DNA of 64,000 nucleotides, taken from positions 1 to 64,000 of the forward strand of contig VCJN01001560.1 of NCBI GenBank assembly GCA_006384855.1, in the 5' to 3' direction. Below the pieces are notes generated by a model. The model ran no database searches, was not told the DNA's origin, and saw nothing but the letters and a program-made list of their open reading frames with translations. The stretch comes from Tetraselmis striata. Taxonomy: Eukaryota; Chlorophyta; Chlorodendrophyceae; Chlorodendrales; Chlorodendraceae. The translations under genes and the position numbers were made by a program. Shown here piece after piece: positions 43,663-62,896 of this stretch (its first letter is position 1; each line of letters begins with the position of its first letter).

Positions 43663-46600
43663 ATGATGTCGTCGCGCCGCGAGAGCGGGCAGACGAAGCT
43701 GGCTGCGGCGCTGCTCCCGCGCGACCCCGAGCGAGCGGTGCGCCGCCGTCATCCCCCCCCCCCCCCCCCTTTCACCCCACCACCACGTCGCACTCGATTC
43801 CTCGACCCGCAGGCCACCTCTTTCGTCGCTCAGACTCAACCGGACTGCAGCGTCTGACTCGACCCGCACCGGGGGCCGCACCTCGCCGATACCGCCGCCG
43901 CGGCAGATTGCGCGGCGCCTCCCCCCCCCCCCCCCCCCCCCCCCCTCCACGTGGCTACCGCCGCCCGACGCCCCGCCCGCCTCGCACGAGATGTGGCAGC
44001 AGCAGTGGGCCGCATCAGACTTGTCGGCACGCTCGTGCTGCTCGACTGCTGACACCGCCCAGAAAACGGCGACTTCACTGTTCGAGTGAGCTCTGTCCGA
44101 GTGCGCGCGCGCACACACGCACACACACAACCCTCCCCCCCCCCCCCCCCCCCCCCTCGCCAGACTCCCCATCTCTGACAGTGTGCCTGTAGTTCACATC
44201 TTCCATCCTCGCTGTCTTCCGACAATCCACGCAGGCCGACGCCGATGTCGGCCCCCGCGAGCGCTCCCGCCGCGCGGGCCATCCCACCGCCGCTACAGCC
44301 GTCAAAGCGGCAGCCTACGCCCTTCTCATCGCCGCCGTGCTGGGCGGCACGCTGATGGCGGCTCGGCGCCCCGTTGGTGGCTCCAGCGCCCAGTCATCCG
44401 GCCCGCAGGTAGGGACTACGGCGGCTGAGGCGCGCCGGCCTGCCGACCCCATCCATCCCGTCACGCATGCGCCGGCTGCTGCTGTTGCTGCTTGATTCAC
44501 GGATGGCGTCATTGCGTGGCTGGTCCTCGCTGATGGGGGCGCCACCGCGACTGTCGCCAGGAGCCCCCTGAGGGAAAGCACCGCAGCTTTTGCGAGCACA
44601 AGATGGGCGGGCTCGAGGCCGCGAGCCTGCTGCTCGTGGCGGACCCCGGCCAGATGAGCAGCACGCCGGAGTACGACGTGTACCTCAAGCAGCTGTCCGC
44701 CGTGGCGAAGCTGCCGGCCAGCGCGACGGGGCAGTGCCTGGACCGCTGGCGCGGGGAGCTGCTCGGGCAGCCGGTGGTGCTGGCCATGACGGGCATCAGC
44801 GCGCTGGCGGCCGCGGGCTGCATGGCGGACATGCTGCAGTGCGCCGCCTCCATCAAGGAGGTCATCTTCTCCGGCACCTCCGGCTGGTCCCCCCAGGTGC
44901 CCCTCCCCCCCTTCCCCCAGCCTGCCAACCCAATCAAACGTCTCGGGAAACGGGGTCGTTCCTATGCGCCGACCATGAATTCGGGCCGTGAGACAGCTAG
45001 CGTGGGGAGCGGCCCAGGGTCAGGGTGGAACAAACTAGGAACGGGGTGAGGGTGGTCAGAGCGCAATGAACGCATGACACCAAGCCGCTCAACTGCTTTC
45101 TAAGAGAGCGGGGGCGGGACAGTCAGGCGTGGAATAATGCCAGACCTGCAAGGCGCACCACCATGCGCAGTCTGTGGCACCGCCGCAGTCACGCTGGACG
45201 ACCCAGCCCAATACTCAACGTATAGGGCAGCCCCAGGCTCACCGAAGCAGATCCAAGTTGCCCCACCGCGCCTGGCTCGCGGCTCAACGCCTATTGTTGT
45301 CCGGGGGGTCAGCGTGCCCGCGTGTGATAAAGCAAAGTGAAGCTCGCCCCGGGCCGAAGCCGCCCCGGCATTTGACCTCTTGCGCCACCCACTGCACTCG
45401 TAGGTCCGGCATAGCCGTTATTGGACCAATGCCTAATTCGAACCCTTAAGGGCTAGTGCATCAACTGGGTAAACCCGGGACACGGGCCGGTCGATATTGC
45501 CCTCACTGGGCGACCCAGGAATCGAACGCGGAATCTCCTGTACAAGAGACCACCGCCTGATTGAGCTGACTACAAGGAATGCACCTTGTGTGGAATGCAC
45601 CGTGCGGGTGTGATACCGCAGAAATCCAGTTGTGGTAAAGAGCGGCCCAAAAGATGTTATGCGCGGCGATAGTTATTAGCTCACAGCGCATAATTATGAG
45701 CCGAAAAACAAAAACCCACCCCCATTTTATGCCGGCCGGAGCTACGCCATATTGTTCATATGTACATACTTATGTGAAGATGGTTCTGTTTCGCGCGCGA
45801 GCGCTGGTCCTAATGTCGTCGCGCGCCGACGGCGATGCCCGCGCGCGCAGCTGGGCGGCGTGCTCAACCCGGAGGACTGCCGCGCCGCCAACCGGGGCCC
45901 CATCGCCGCCGTCGGCGACGTCTGCGTCAGCGCCTTCTCCATCAACTTCAACTGCCGCAAGTCCTCCTGGGCCGACGTGGCTCGCGGTGCGGCGCGCGCG
46001 CCTTCCAACCTTCCCATCTCGCCGCCTGATGCCCATTGCTGTCACTCCCTGTCGCCCCCATGAAGCGTGTTTACCTTTATATGATGGCACAGCATCGGCA
46101 CCGCCCCGCATCCCATCCGCCCATCCGGCCATCGTTGACCTCAACGACTGCCGCAGTAGCCCGCGCCGCCGTGCAGCACATCGCCACATAATCCTTAGTA
46201 CACTTTTTCCACACAGCGACAGCAGTAGCTGCTCGCACACCACATAATCCACTGTACACTTTTCCACACAGCATGCAAGAAGGCTCCAAAAAGCTCCAGC
46301 AGTCGGTTGACCCGCGGGTGCGGGCGCGGTGATATAAAAACACTCACTGCGAAATATGAACCTGCCCTGCCTCATCTTCGAGATCAGACGAAGACAAAAT
46401 TATATAGCAACTTAACTATAGCGTATGAATATGAGATGCATGGGTTGCATGCAAGCCCGATTTCATGCTTGAATAAGTAAGGATTCTTTTCAATTCATCA
46501 TATAGGGGGGTCGGCACCCGTAGAAGTGTTATTGAAAGTATAAACCTGGCCTCCAGAGGGGTGCATGCTACGGGCTACGGCCGACCCTGTGCAGGTTCAT

Positions 46601-49171
46601 GCAGCCGGGCCGTAACACAGCTGGCCTGTAGTTCATTGGAAGACTGACAGCAACAAAGTTGTATCAATTTCAAATTTGTAAGTATGTATACGGTACAATA
46701 CACCATGTGTCTTTATCACGGCTTTCAGCGTAGTTTAGTATGTGTTAAAGTTTAATACATTGCGGGGTCCGTTTTTCGGCTTCAAGTGGAGCTACTGCAA
46801 CCTGATATCACGCAATACAGAAGCGTCTTGTGGTCGTGGCATCAACGTCCGCTCGCGCCTGAGAGATACGCAGGCACACCCATGGATACTCGTACAGTAT
46901 CCCCGGTGAAATCAATCCGTGGCAGCCCTTAAGTGATGTCACCGTGCATACCGACTCTGCATCCGTGGTGTTGCGACCAATCGATTACCGTACTACTCGT
47001 GCCCAGTCGCTGCAGTGTCAAATAAAATGCAACCCCCCCTAGTTTTACGCAATGAAGACACATATCATAAGAGGCATGTTAGGCCTGCCGGGTAGGGTTG
47101 ACTTGCTGGCTGACTTTGTTGCCCGCCGGCGCAGCCTACCCCAACGCCTGCAGCGCCATCGCCACCGAGCTGGCCCCCACCGATGAGTCCATGTTTGGGC
47201 GCTGCGTGCACCTGGGCGACCCGGGCCTGGCGGACGAGATCCTCGCGGCGGCGGCCAAGCACGGCGACCTGGACCCCAGCAGAAGGCGAGCCCCGTCTTG
47301 AGCTCTGAAAGGGTTGAACGTATCTCGATAGCGCGAGGCTCCACATATTGCTGCCGTTGCAGGATTTAGGGGATCTTATAGTCTTACGAGTCAAGTTCAA
47401 AATGTCCAATTCCTAAACTTTATGGCAACCGTGCTTTGGGCTCGACATGTATGTAACATAAATATACTATGTAAATTATACATGTGAATATATGTATAGT
47501 TTTTCTATACTTTAGTAAAAATATACTATAACTACGTGAATTATTACCTATAACATGTGCATGTAGATATAAATCTTATGTACAAATTACATAATATATA
47601 TGCATGTTCAGATTAATATCTATTTGACCACGCAAAGAAGGGAAGCTATGTTTGTGTGGAAACGTATCATGAGACGGTGTCAAACATATTCCAAGGAACA
47701 ATCTCTGATTTGATAGCCCAGAAAAGATCAATTGCGGTTAGGCTGTGCACTACTGAGCACTACAGAGGAACAGTCACGATGGTGCGCCTGCCGGCTCCTG
47801 AGTGCTCGCCCCCCGGGGGCTGGCTGCTCCCGACCGCAGCTCCGCGGTGCCCGGGGCGCCCACCTTCCCGCCGGCCAGCACGAGCGTCGCGCGGAACGCC
47901 GCCGCCAACGAGGCCAGGTACTGGGGCGCGATGTCGGAGGCCACCAAGGTGACGTACGATGAGCGCCAGCTGCCTCGCGTGTGGAACTACACGCAGTGCG
48001 CAGAGGTCAGCCCCCCCCCCCTTCCCCCCCTTCCTATTCCTGAGCCGCCATCGCCCTAGCCGTTCCTGTGTACCAGTGTATTTTGTGTGTTTTGTGTACC
48101 AGTATATAATCGCTTTGTGTTCGCAGTATGTTATCGTATTTATTTACCCTGCGAAGGAAACAACTAGGTTTCCCTCGCAGTAACATATCAGGATACACCA
48201 CGAATATCACACAGGTTAAACCATCAGTTTTGGGACCCGCGAACCCTGCGCAAACCCAATAATTAAATGGGAAGTGTGATGCCCACCGTAGACTTCATTC
48301 ATGTGAGATAGACCCCCCTCTCGCCCCTTCCCAATCCCGAGCCCCCATCGCCCAAATCGTTTTTTGTGTACCAGTGCATCGTCAGTTTGTGTTTTCAATA
48401 TGCTATCGTTAATGATCCCATGCGGAGAGGGGAACAACAATTTATTTAATGTGAAACATATCAGAATATACTGCGAATACCACACAGGTTTTCCGAATTG
48501 ATGCTTCAAAACAAATCATCGAATTTTGGCACCTGACATACCGAATAAATGGGATGGGTATCGCCCGCCATGGACTGCATTCATGGGAGATAGATTGAGA
48601 TAGACGGAGATAGATAGCCCCCCCCCCTTCCGCCCCCTCAGGCCCCCTTCCCCATTAATTACATATGCTCAGACTGCGTGATGCCCAACGCACACCTCGT
48701 GGCTCCCCGTCACGCCTCCATTTGCGCCGCAGCCCGCGCCGCAAGGACGCGGCTATCCCAGTCCGTCGAGCTTCCTCGTAGCATGATTGACCCAACTGAC
48801 CGCACACCACCCCCTTTAGATCAACACGGAATTCTTCTTCAGCGGGCCGCCCTTTGAGCACATGGCGCGCAACTACACCGCGACAGCCATCAACCTGGGC
48901 ATGCAGCGCTTTGGCGTCCCGGGCGAGCGGCGCACTGCGAGCGACGTCATTCAAGTTGGTGAGCCCCCGCTTTATGCCCTACGCGGGGGTGGGCCCACAA
49001 GGGGGTACCCACCGAGGCTGTGCCCACCCCTGCTTAAGTGAAATTGCGTTCCCGGGTCGCAAAAGAACTTAGTGCATAGAGACAACTGGGGAACAGATTT
49101 GTGATGTGTTCGTATAGTTTATTCTGATGTAATTCCTGAAAATGCCGTACTTTTTCTCTTTTTATTATTTT

Positions 49172-49202
<31 letters not shown>

Positions 49203-52009
49203 GTCCAAAACATTAATGGAATAATGGATAGCATGCCTAGAGTGTGATTACGAAAAGTCGTCCGAATTTGTGTCATAGCGAATGACGAACGTAATAGCCA
49301 AGCATATTAAGGCTTAGCAACCTTTATAATGGCAAAGCCGGCGCCCCCAGGGCAGTGTGCACCAGACAAGGATTGCAGTGATATACTGAGCGATACAATA
49401 TGAAGTAAATCCGGTGTCAGCTGCACCGCGCCGTGAAATTGTTGGGGCGTTGTTTGCTTGTTACGGTGAAGTACACACTGAACCACAAAAACCGCACATC
49501 GGATTTTTGTCTATACGCCGCCCGATTCCGCACCAGATACACCCATCCACAAAATTTAGCATAGGAACTTTGGGAAGAATTGGTTGTGAAGGAAGAAAGT
49601 CATGCTCATTAAAAGATATATATGACATGTCATGATTGTTGTATGCCGAGCAAGCAAACAAATTATGCACTGATGCCATAGCTCGGTGGCGTTTTCTCAT
49701 TTAATTGATGTTCTGCACAGCCCTGGCTGGCACCCGTCGTTGATGGGGAGTTTGGCTTTATATATCCAAGCATGCACTCCCTTGACTGACCATGCGCTGG
49801 GCGTCCCTCCCTGCGGCAGGCGACATGGAGGGGATGGGCTTCCAGTCGGTGCTGGAGCTGCACAACGCGCAGCCGGGCAACCACGCCATCCCCTTTGTCA
49901 GCGTGCGCGGCAAGAGCAACCATGTCGTGTTCCCGGTTCGCCAGAAGGTGACGTGCGCCCGCCCGCAACGCCCAGGCTTCCTCTGCGCCGTCCAGCAAGG
50001 GGCCCGACCACTGCCCCCCCCCCCTCCCCCCCCCGCGCCAATGCGCCCGTCTTTGCCCTCCTCACCATAATATACATGTTTGGTAGCAATGCATACATTG
50101 AACTCAACGAACGGCACAGTCGACTAAGGTCGCCCCTTGTATCATCTGCGTATGTACTCGTCCTTTGCTGGCTATGTAACACCGTCCGCTACATAGTGTG
50201 TGTACGCCGACACTCGAGGAGACAGATATATGGCGATGAAGCGACAAAGTATTACGGTAGCCGGTACGAATTCGCCATCGCAATCGCGGCGGGCAACTTT
50301 AAGGGCCGCGTCATCTCTATCTTGCGGTAATATAAGTCAGTCATTGTTGCATTGTTAACGGGTGATATCGTTAGTGCCGTGGTTAAAATCCAAGCGCGGC
50401 AAAACGTTACGGATTGATTATATTAATAATTCAATAATATTACTAATGTTAATACGCTGCTTACTATCCTAACTAATAGTCGTACGCATATAATATGTGT
50501 ATATATGTATATATGCATCTTATGTAGTAATCTATATGCATATATAAACGAGCACGATGGTCTCGAAAAAATAGAGGCGGTGAGTATGTAAAGGTGGTAC
50601 TTAAGCTCATAAATTCGGGATACATGTCTAAGTAAGCTTGAAATTCCGCTCCAGCGTTGTCACTGTCAGCCATGTGACTGAGCGGGTGTGTCCACGGGTG
50701 AATGTTGGAATTATGTAGGGTGCGCTTGTGCACACGCTAGATGGCTGGCTCCCGCTGGCCGCGCTGACCCGTGGATGTGACCCGCAGGAGGGCGGCAGCC
50801 CGGGGGTGTGGGAGACCGTGGACGGCGCCCCCATAGAAGACCTCAACAGCGGCTACGCCTTTGCCATCCGCACCTACAGGTTAGGCGGCGGCCCAAGCTC
50901 GTGATGCTAATAGAGTTCTTCGTCCACAAAAGAAGGAATCGCGGTGGTAGTTAGTTCTTATAATCGCATTTTTGACAGTACAGATACTGCGCCGGGCGTG
51001 GTTAAACGGCAGTAATATGACAACCTCATTATCGGGTTATACGTGTTACGTTATTGGGGTACATACGGCGATACAGAGCGGTAGCCTAGCCATAGATTAC
51101 GGTAGGTACGGTACGTTATTCTGGATACTCGCACATGGCGAGCTTATTACTGTATTGCGAATCGTTATCTAGAAGAACTCTGTAGACGCGACTAATAGCC
51201 ACGGATGCAGGGCTCTGCCGCTTTGGCAGCGTACCGATGGGGTGATATTGTCGCTATGTTATTAATTCAATGTAGAGAAATGATATAGTCGCTACCTGCC
51301 GCCCAAAATATCAATGAGCACCGTCAAGCGGACAGTAGTATCGCTACCACTACTCTCACATTGTTTGTCTACAATCCTTCGTGGTATTGTAGTAAACAAT
51401 ACGATTTCGCGTGTGTACTCCTCACATGGCAGACCTGACATGTGATGCTCACAATGTACATACGGTATTATTTGCATAATCGTGATTATACCGGTTATAC
51501 ACCGCAGGTACACCGGCATTTGTATATTGCGGCGCTGCAATCGGTTGCACAGTTGTACTGCGTGCTGTACTGTACTTACTGTACTTACTGTACTGTACTG
51601 TACCGTACTGTACTGTACTTTACCAGTAACGCCCGTAATATAGCAGCTTACTATAGCGGACCCGCACGCACCTAGTGCCTAGTGGCTAAACAATTAGCCA
51701 CTTTGCGCGCTTCAACATGAAAGATTAATACTCTCTTACATTGTCTTTCCCCCCTAGCCGCCCATTGGCTTCAATATCCATGCTCCTTGGCGTTGATTCA
51801 TCAGTCAGCGGGACCCCCCCCCCCCCCCCCCGGGCACTCCACCCGACCCCCGCCGGTAACACCACGGCACGCTCAGACTCTGTGCTTGCTGCCGCGCACA
51901 CGCACCGCTCCCCCGCCGCAGCGCGGTGGTGCTAAGCCTCTTCTACGAGCGCTGCCTCGCAGCCGGCAACCCCGCCGACCAATGTGCCCTTCCCCACAAG
52001 GGGTGGTGA
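43663..52009 (+). CDS. Membrane-anchored nucleoside phosphorylase-like protein (PNP/UDP fold)
   Basis: Ten exons: 43663-43737 (tentative), 44235-44408, 44561-44896, 45851-45986, 47135-47285, 47840-48005, 48820-48958, 49820-49947, 50788-50879 and 51922-52009. From the second exon on, all joins agree in phase; the total is about 494 residues. A hydrophobic segment ([18 protein letters not shown], about 51-68) suggests a signal anchor. The catalytic-fold landmarks are [52 protein letters not shown] and [15 protein letters not shown] (394-408), with [12 protein letters not shown] near 427. The DME motif and the 'IRG-SD' strand are typical of purine nucleoside phosphorylase/nucleosidase folds, but the usual Asp after Ser is Asn (N426). 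It would face the lumen or outside and may cleave nucleosides for purine salvage. The 47285 donor appears to be GC. TGTAA is at 52209-52213. Confidence 0.83.
45507..45573 (-). repeat. tRNA-like SINE head inside an intron
   Basis: On the minus strand a TCAGCTCAATCAGG box A (45556-45569) and a CGTTCGATTCC box B (45518-45528) have tRNA spacing. A CTTGTAC anticodon-like loop lies between them. Stems are imperfect (T-stem 4 of 5 pairs; the anticodon loop fits better as 8 nt), so a functional tRNA is unlikely. A second B-like GGTTCGAATTA lies about 90 bp further on. This fits a tRNA-derived SINE in intron 3 of the phosphorylase-like gene. Confidence 0.5.
48009..48612. repeat. Tandem duplication of ~300 bp within an intron
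   Basis: 48009-48310 and 48312-48612 share the same order of landmarks: C-rich start, CCCATCGCCC, GTGTACCAGTG, TATCAGGATACA/TATCAGAATATA, CACACAGGTT, and ATTCATG(T/G)GAGATAG. A third C-rich start follows. It lies in the intron between exons 6 and 7 of the phosphorylase-like gene and is diverged. Confidence 0.75.
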
Positions 52010-55000
52010 GGCTGCGGACGCAACGCATGACAAGGTTACCGGGTCGCAGGTAACGGCGTGAGGGCCAAGACGCTGGTGAGGGCCAAAGACGCGAGACCCC
52101 GGAATAAAGGGCATGGGCAAGCGCGGGGGAGATAGCGCGGGCCGCACTTTGCTGCCCGCTGCGGCCCCCATAGCACCGGCTCGGATGAAGAGCGACAAGT
52201 CCACATGTTGTAACTTATATTTAACATATGCACTTTGCGGGGCGGTATCCCCCTTGATCTCTGCTTGCAGTCTTGCACCCGCCTTATGTTTCATCGCATT
52301 CAATCATCAATTGTTGCTGCATTTAAAAATGCGTTGGCGGTTTTTCTCGCAGCACGCGTGGCGGTGGGGCCGCGCTTGTTTTCCGTACGGAGGGTTGGTG
52401 TATCCGTGTATGTCAAGACGAGGCGGAAAACCGACCGCACCCTCCCTGAGAATGATGCCAAGCTACCGGTATTGCATGATACCGAATAATATATTATACC
52501 CGCAACATACATTTGTTCGCAGGCCGAATAAATGAGTATGATTACATGTGCTAGACGCAACATTCAAGAAATCCATACCGAAATCCAGAAGGAAGTCCAG
52601 CTATGGGCCACCACATCAGGCCGAATAAATGCATTTTTCAGCAGTAACGAATCGGATTGTCCGTATTTCATTCGCGTATTTTTCTGATGTGTTTTATTAG
52701 TGTTCCATATGTCCGGTATTTACCAGGGATGTGCCGAATTGTACTCGGTCCGGGACACTTCGAGGTTGGGCCCGAAACCAAACCGATCCCCCCGAATTCG
52801 GTTGGGTCCGAACTGCCCCTGTCGGGTTCGGTTCGGTCCTCCCACCACCGCACATGTTACGGGGAGATGACGATAAGGTGTCCAACGGTGGTGACATTTT
52901 AACCTACCTGCCGAACATTGGCGTATCCCCGACGTATATTCCCTGCATATAGGGTGCACCAGCCGCCATGTCGCCACTAGCACTCTCGCACAGCCGTTAA
53001 GACCCAAACCCGCATCCCACATCCCACCCATACGTCAAATAGAGCGTGTGTGTTTTCTCTTTTGCATGTATGGTCACCCAGAGCTTGCGTAACAGAAAGG
53101 GAGTTGAGATGATGGTTGCGTAGGTCTACATCTCCAAGAATGTGGATTCCGACACGGAGATGCATGACATCATAATATCACTACAGAGAACACTTACAAC
53201 ACCGCCATATCCACCGACCTATGTTCGCCTACGGGGGAGGCCAGTGTCATTGCAAGGGCCACCGACGAGGGGCTGCCTGGCTGTGAGGGAGCAGTGGCTG
53301 ACGACCTCAACCTCAATGGAAGAGGAGGTGGTACATGAGTGGCATGCCATTGTTATAGTACCGACACCAGTACGAGCTTCAGCATATGATGTGTCTGCAT
53401 GACCTAGATGGTTGGCCTAGAGACCGGAAGGGCAAGGGGCGTAAACACCAACATCTGATATATTTTCCTTCCATTACAATTTGTAGCCCGCAGTATGATG
53501 CTGAAACTGCGTTTACATCATTACATCATTCAAGGCCATATTTTGCTAGGAATTCGGCCGAACATAGTACAGTTTGGCCCAAACTAGTCCAGCTCGTACA
53601 GTCCGGCTGTCCGGTCCAGTCCGAACTGCAGCTTGGTTCGGTCTGATCTTTATTCACCAGTACAGCCCGACTGCAGTTATTCAGCGCCGACCGAATATCG
53701 AACTGGGCAATACACCAGGCCACAAAATTCTCTGCCTGTTTTTCATGGTCCGATTTCGCTTGTGTAGCTTCTAGTCGACAAACCCACGCAAAACCCATAT
53801 CGTTGCGCTCATTGCGGGGCAACTCATGAAAGGGTGTGCTGGGGTCAATGCGACGGTGTGCGGTGCGCGCGTGGCACTTGGGATGTGGCAATATCATTGC
53901 AACATGTGTTGAAATCAAAACGGGTAGTGGCCAGGTTGAGCGCACAACACGCCGGCATCTGAACCTAAGCAACCATGTTTTACTCCCATGGTTTCCTCTA
54001 GTCATATATAACTGTGGGAAGTTGCATGCCCCCACAACCCCCAGCCTCGCATATCGTATGTGATAAGAAATGTGATATCATATCTTGAGATATTCCGTAA
54101 TGTTTCCTAGACATTTCTCGTACACTTTCGCCTACAATCCGAATTTGTCCAACAACAGAATTTGCTTTCCTGCTTTGTATGCCCCAACACGGCACAAGAA
54201 CCTGTCCCATTTCTGCCAAAGATCATCTAAAACGGATGAAAATTGACAAAGTTACGGGCTGGAAACTTCAAGTCGCCTAATTAGCCTCCCAGCCTCGTAC
54301 CCGCGGTTATCCAGTAATGACACGGGGCTTGTAACGTAGTTATGGAAGGAGGCACGGCTTGGAAACGAAATACGCCGGCCGTAGCTTGAGCTATGATTAC
54401 ACTATGTGTTTTCCACCGAGGTTAGAGATAGCACGCTCTAAGAACAAATCAGTCTGAGCACTGGAGAGCTGCAGACTAGCACGGAACCAGTTTCAAATGC
54501 CATGTCAAAGATATTCCCATGCTCTGGTATGCCAGCCAGCCAACTCATCGTGGGTGGGGCCGCATGATGGGAGCATGAAGCGTGCCACTCCATGCAAGCT
54601 CCCAGGTGCGAGGACCTCTTGGATGGGTCTCCACGCCGCGTCAACCCCGTCGTCATTTTGGCTCCTCCCCTTGGGTCATGAGTGACATGTGTTGCAACAT
54701 GCGCACTAGTCGTGAAATAGTTTTTGGGGGGCGAGCCCGCGCTTAGTCCACGCTGCGTCGGTATGAGTATGCTCCTGGCGAATCGAAAGTACTTTATGTG
54801 TTCGAAATGTTGCGAGACGTGTTGCGTCTTTCTAACATGTTGCTCCCCTGTGCGTTGACCGTGTTTCGGTGGTTCTAGCCTTGTGCCACCACAACGACAT
54901 TGCCGGAAAGTGTTTTGTACAAGTGCGATAATAATCGGACGAAACGGCTGCCTTCCTGGCTTAGGGGGCTTGCATGCACTGAAGCACAAGGCTCCGTGGC

Positions 55001-55650
55001 CCCGTATCCCGATGACCTGGGCACCAATTCCAGGCTACGCACGGATTTATATGTGCAAAGACTTCTGTGGAATGGTGTATGAACTCGGCAAAATCCTGGT
55101 ATTTTCTATCTTCCTGGGGGGGGGGGGGGGGGGGGGGGGGCACAACGAAAATATACCGCTAACCCAAACCGCGTGGATACGGGTATGCACTGTTTGTGGA
55201 CGACCGCATTTTTGTGGTCAAGTGTATATTAACATATATCCACGTAGTTTACTCCAACTGCACTAAACACAAATGAGATATGATATGCTATGCAGCAATG
55301 AGCATCGTGCAAGGGCCAGCTTCATGTTCCGATTTTTAAAACGATATTCATTCTGTGTGAATGTACATAAGGGAGCCAGCTGTTGCCCCGATCCTTAGTT
55401 GGCACAGTCTTTCAGTGCGGCACTAGGGAGCTTTGTGCCAGCAATAACATGGCAATTTATTCATGCCTAATAAAACAATATAAACTCGGCATGTCGACGA
55501 CGATTTCAGACAGCGTTATTGTCCCCATGGCTGGGCGGGACACGCTGCCTAATGACCCCTTGAAATCATTGATATGAGATGCCTAGGCGCCCCAGTATAC
55601 CACGAGGTAGCCGCAACTTTACACCCTGGGCTCGGTCTTCATGACTGTAA
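52010..55650. other. Long intergenic stretch, no supported gene
   Basis: Contains the TGTAA at 52209-52213, a dispersed-repeat fragment at 52541-52598, TTCGGTTCGG-rich patches near 52790-52840 and 53560-53650, and a G24-type run at about 55117-55140. Open frames are short and without motifs. TTACA at 55619-55623 reads TGTAA on the minus strand, just past the stop of the WD40 gene. Confidence 0.55.

Positions 55651-62896
<7,246 letters not shown>

Noticed and set aside
45507..45573. Functional tRNA gene
   Set aside because: Boxes A and B are present, but the T-stem has a mismatch and the anticodon stem needs an 8-nt loop, so a SINE head is more likely.
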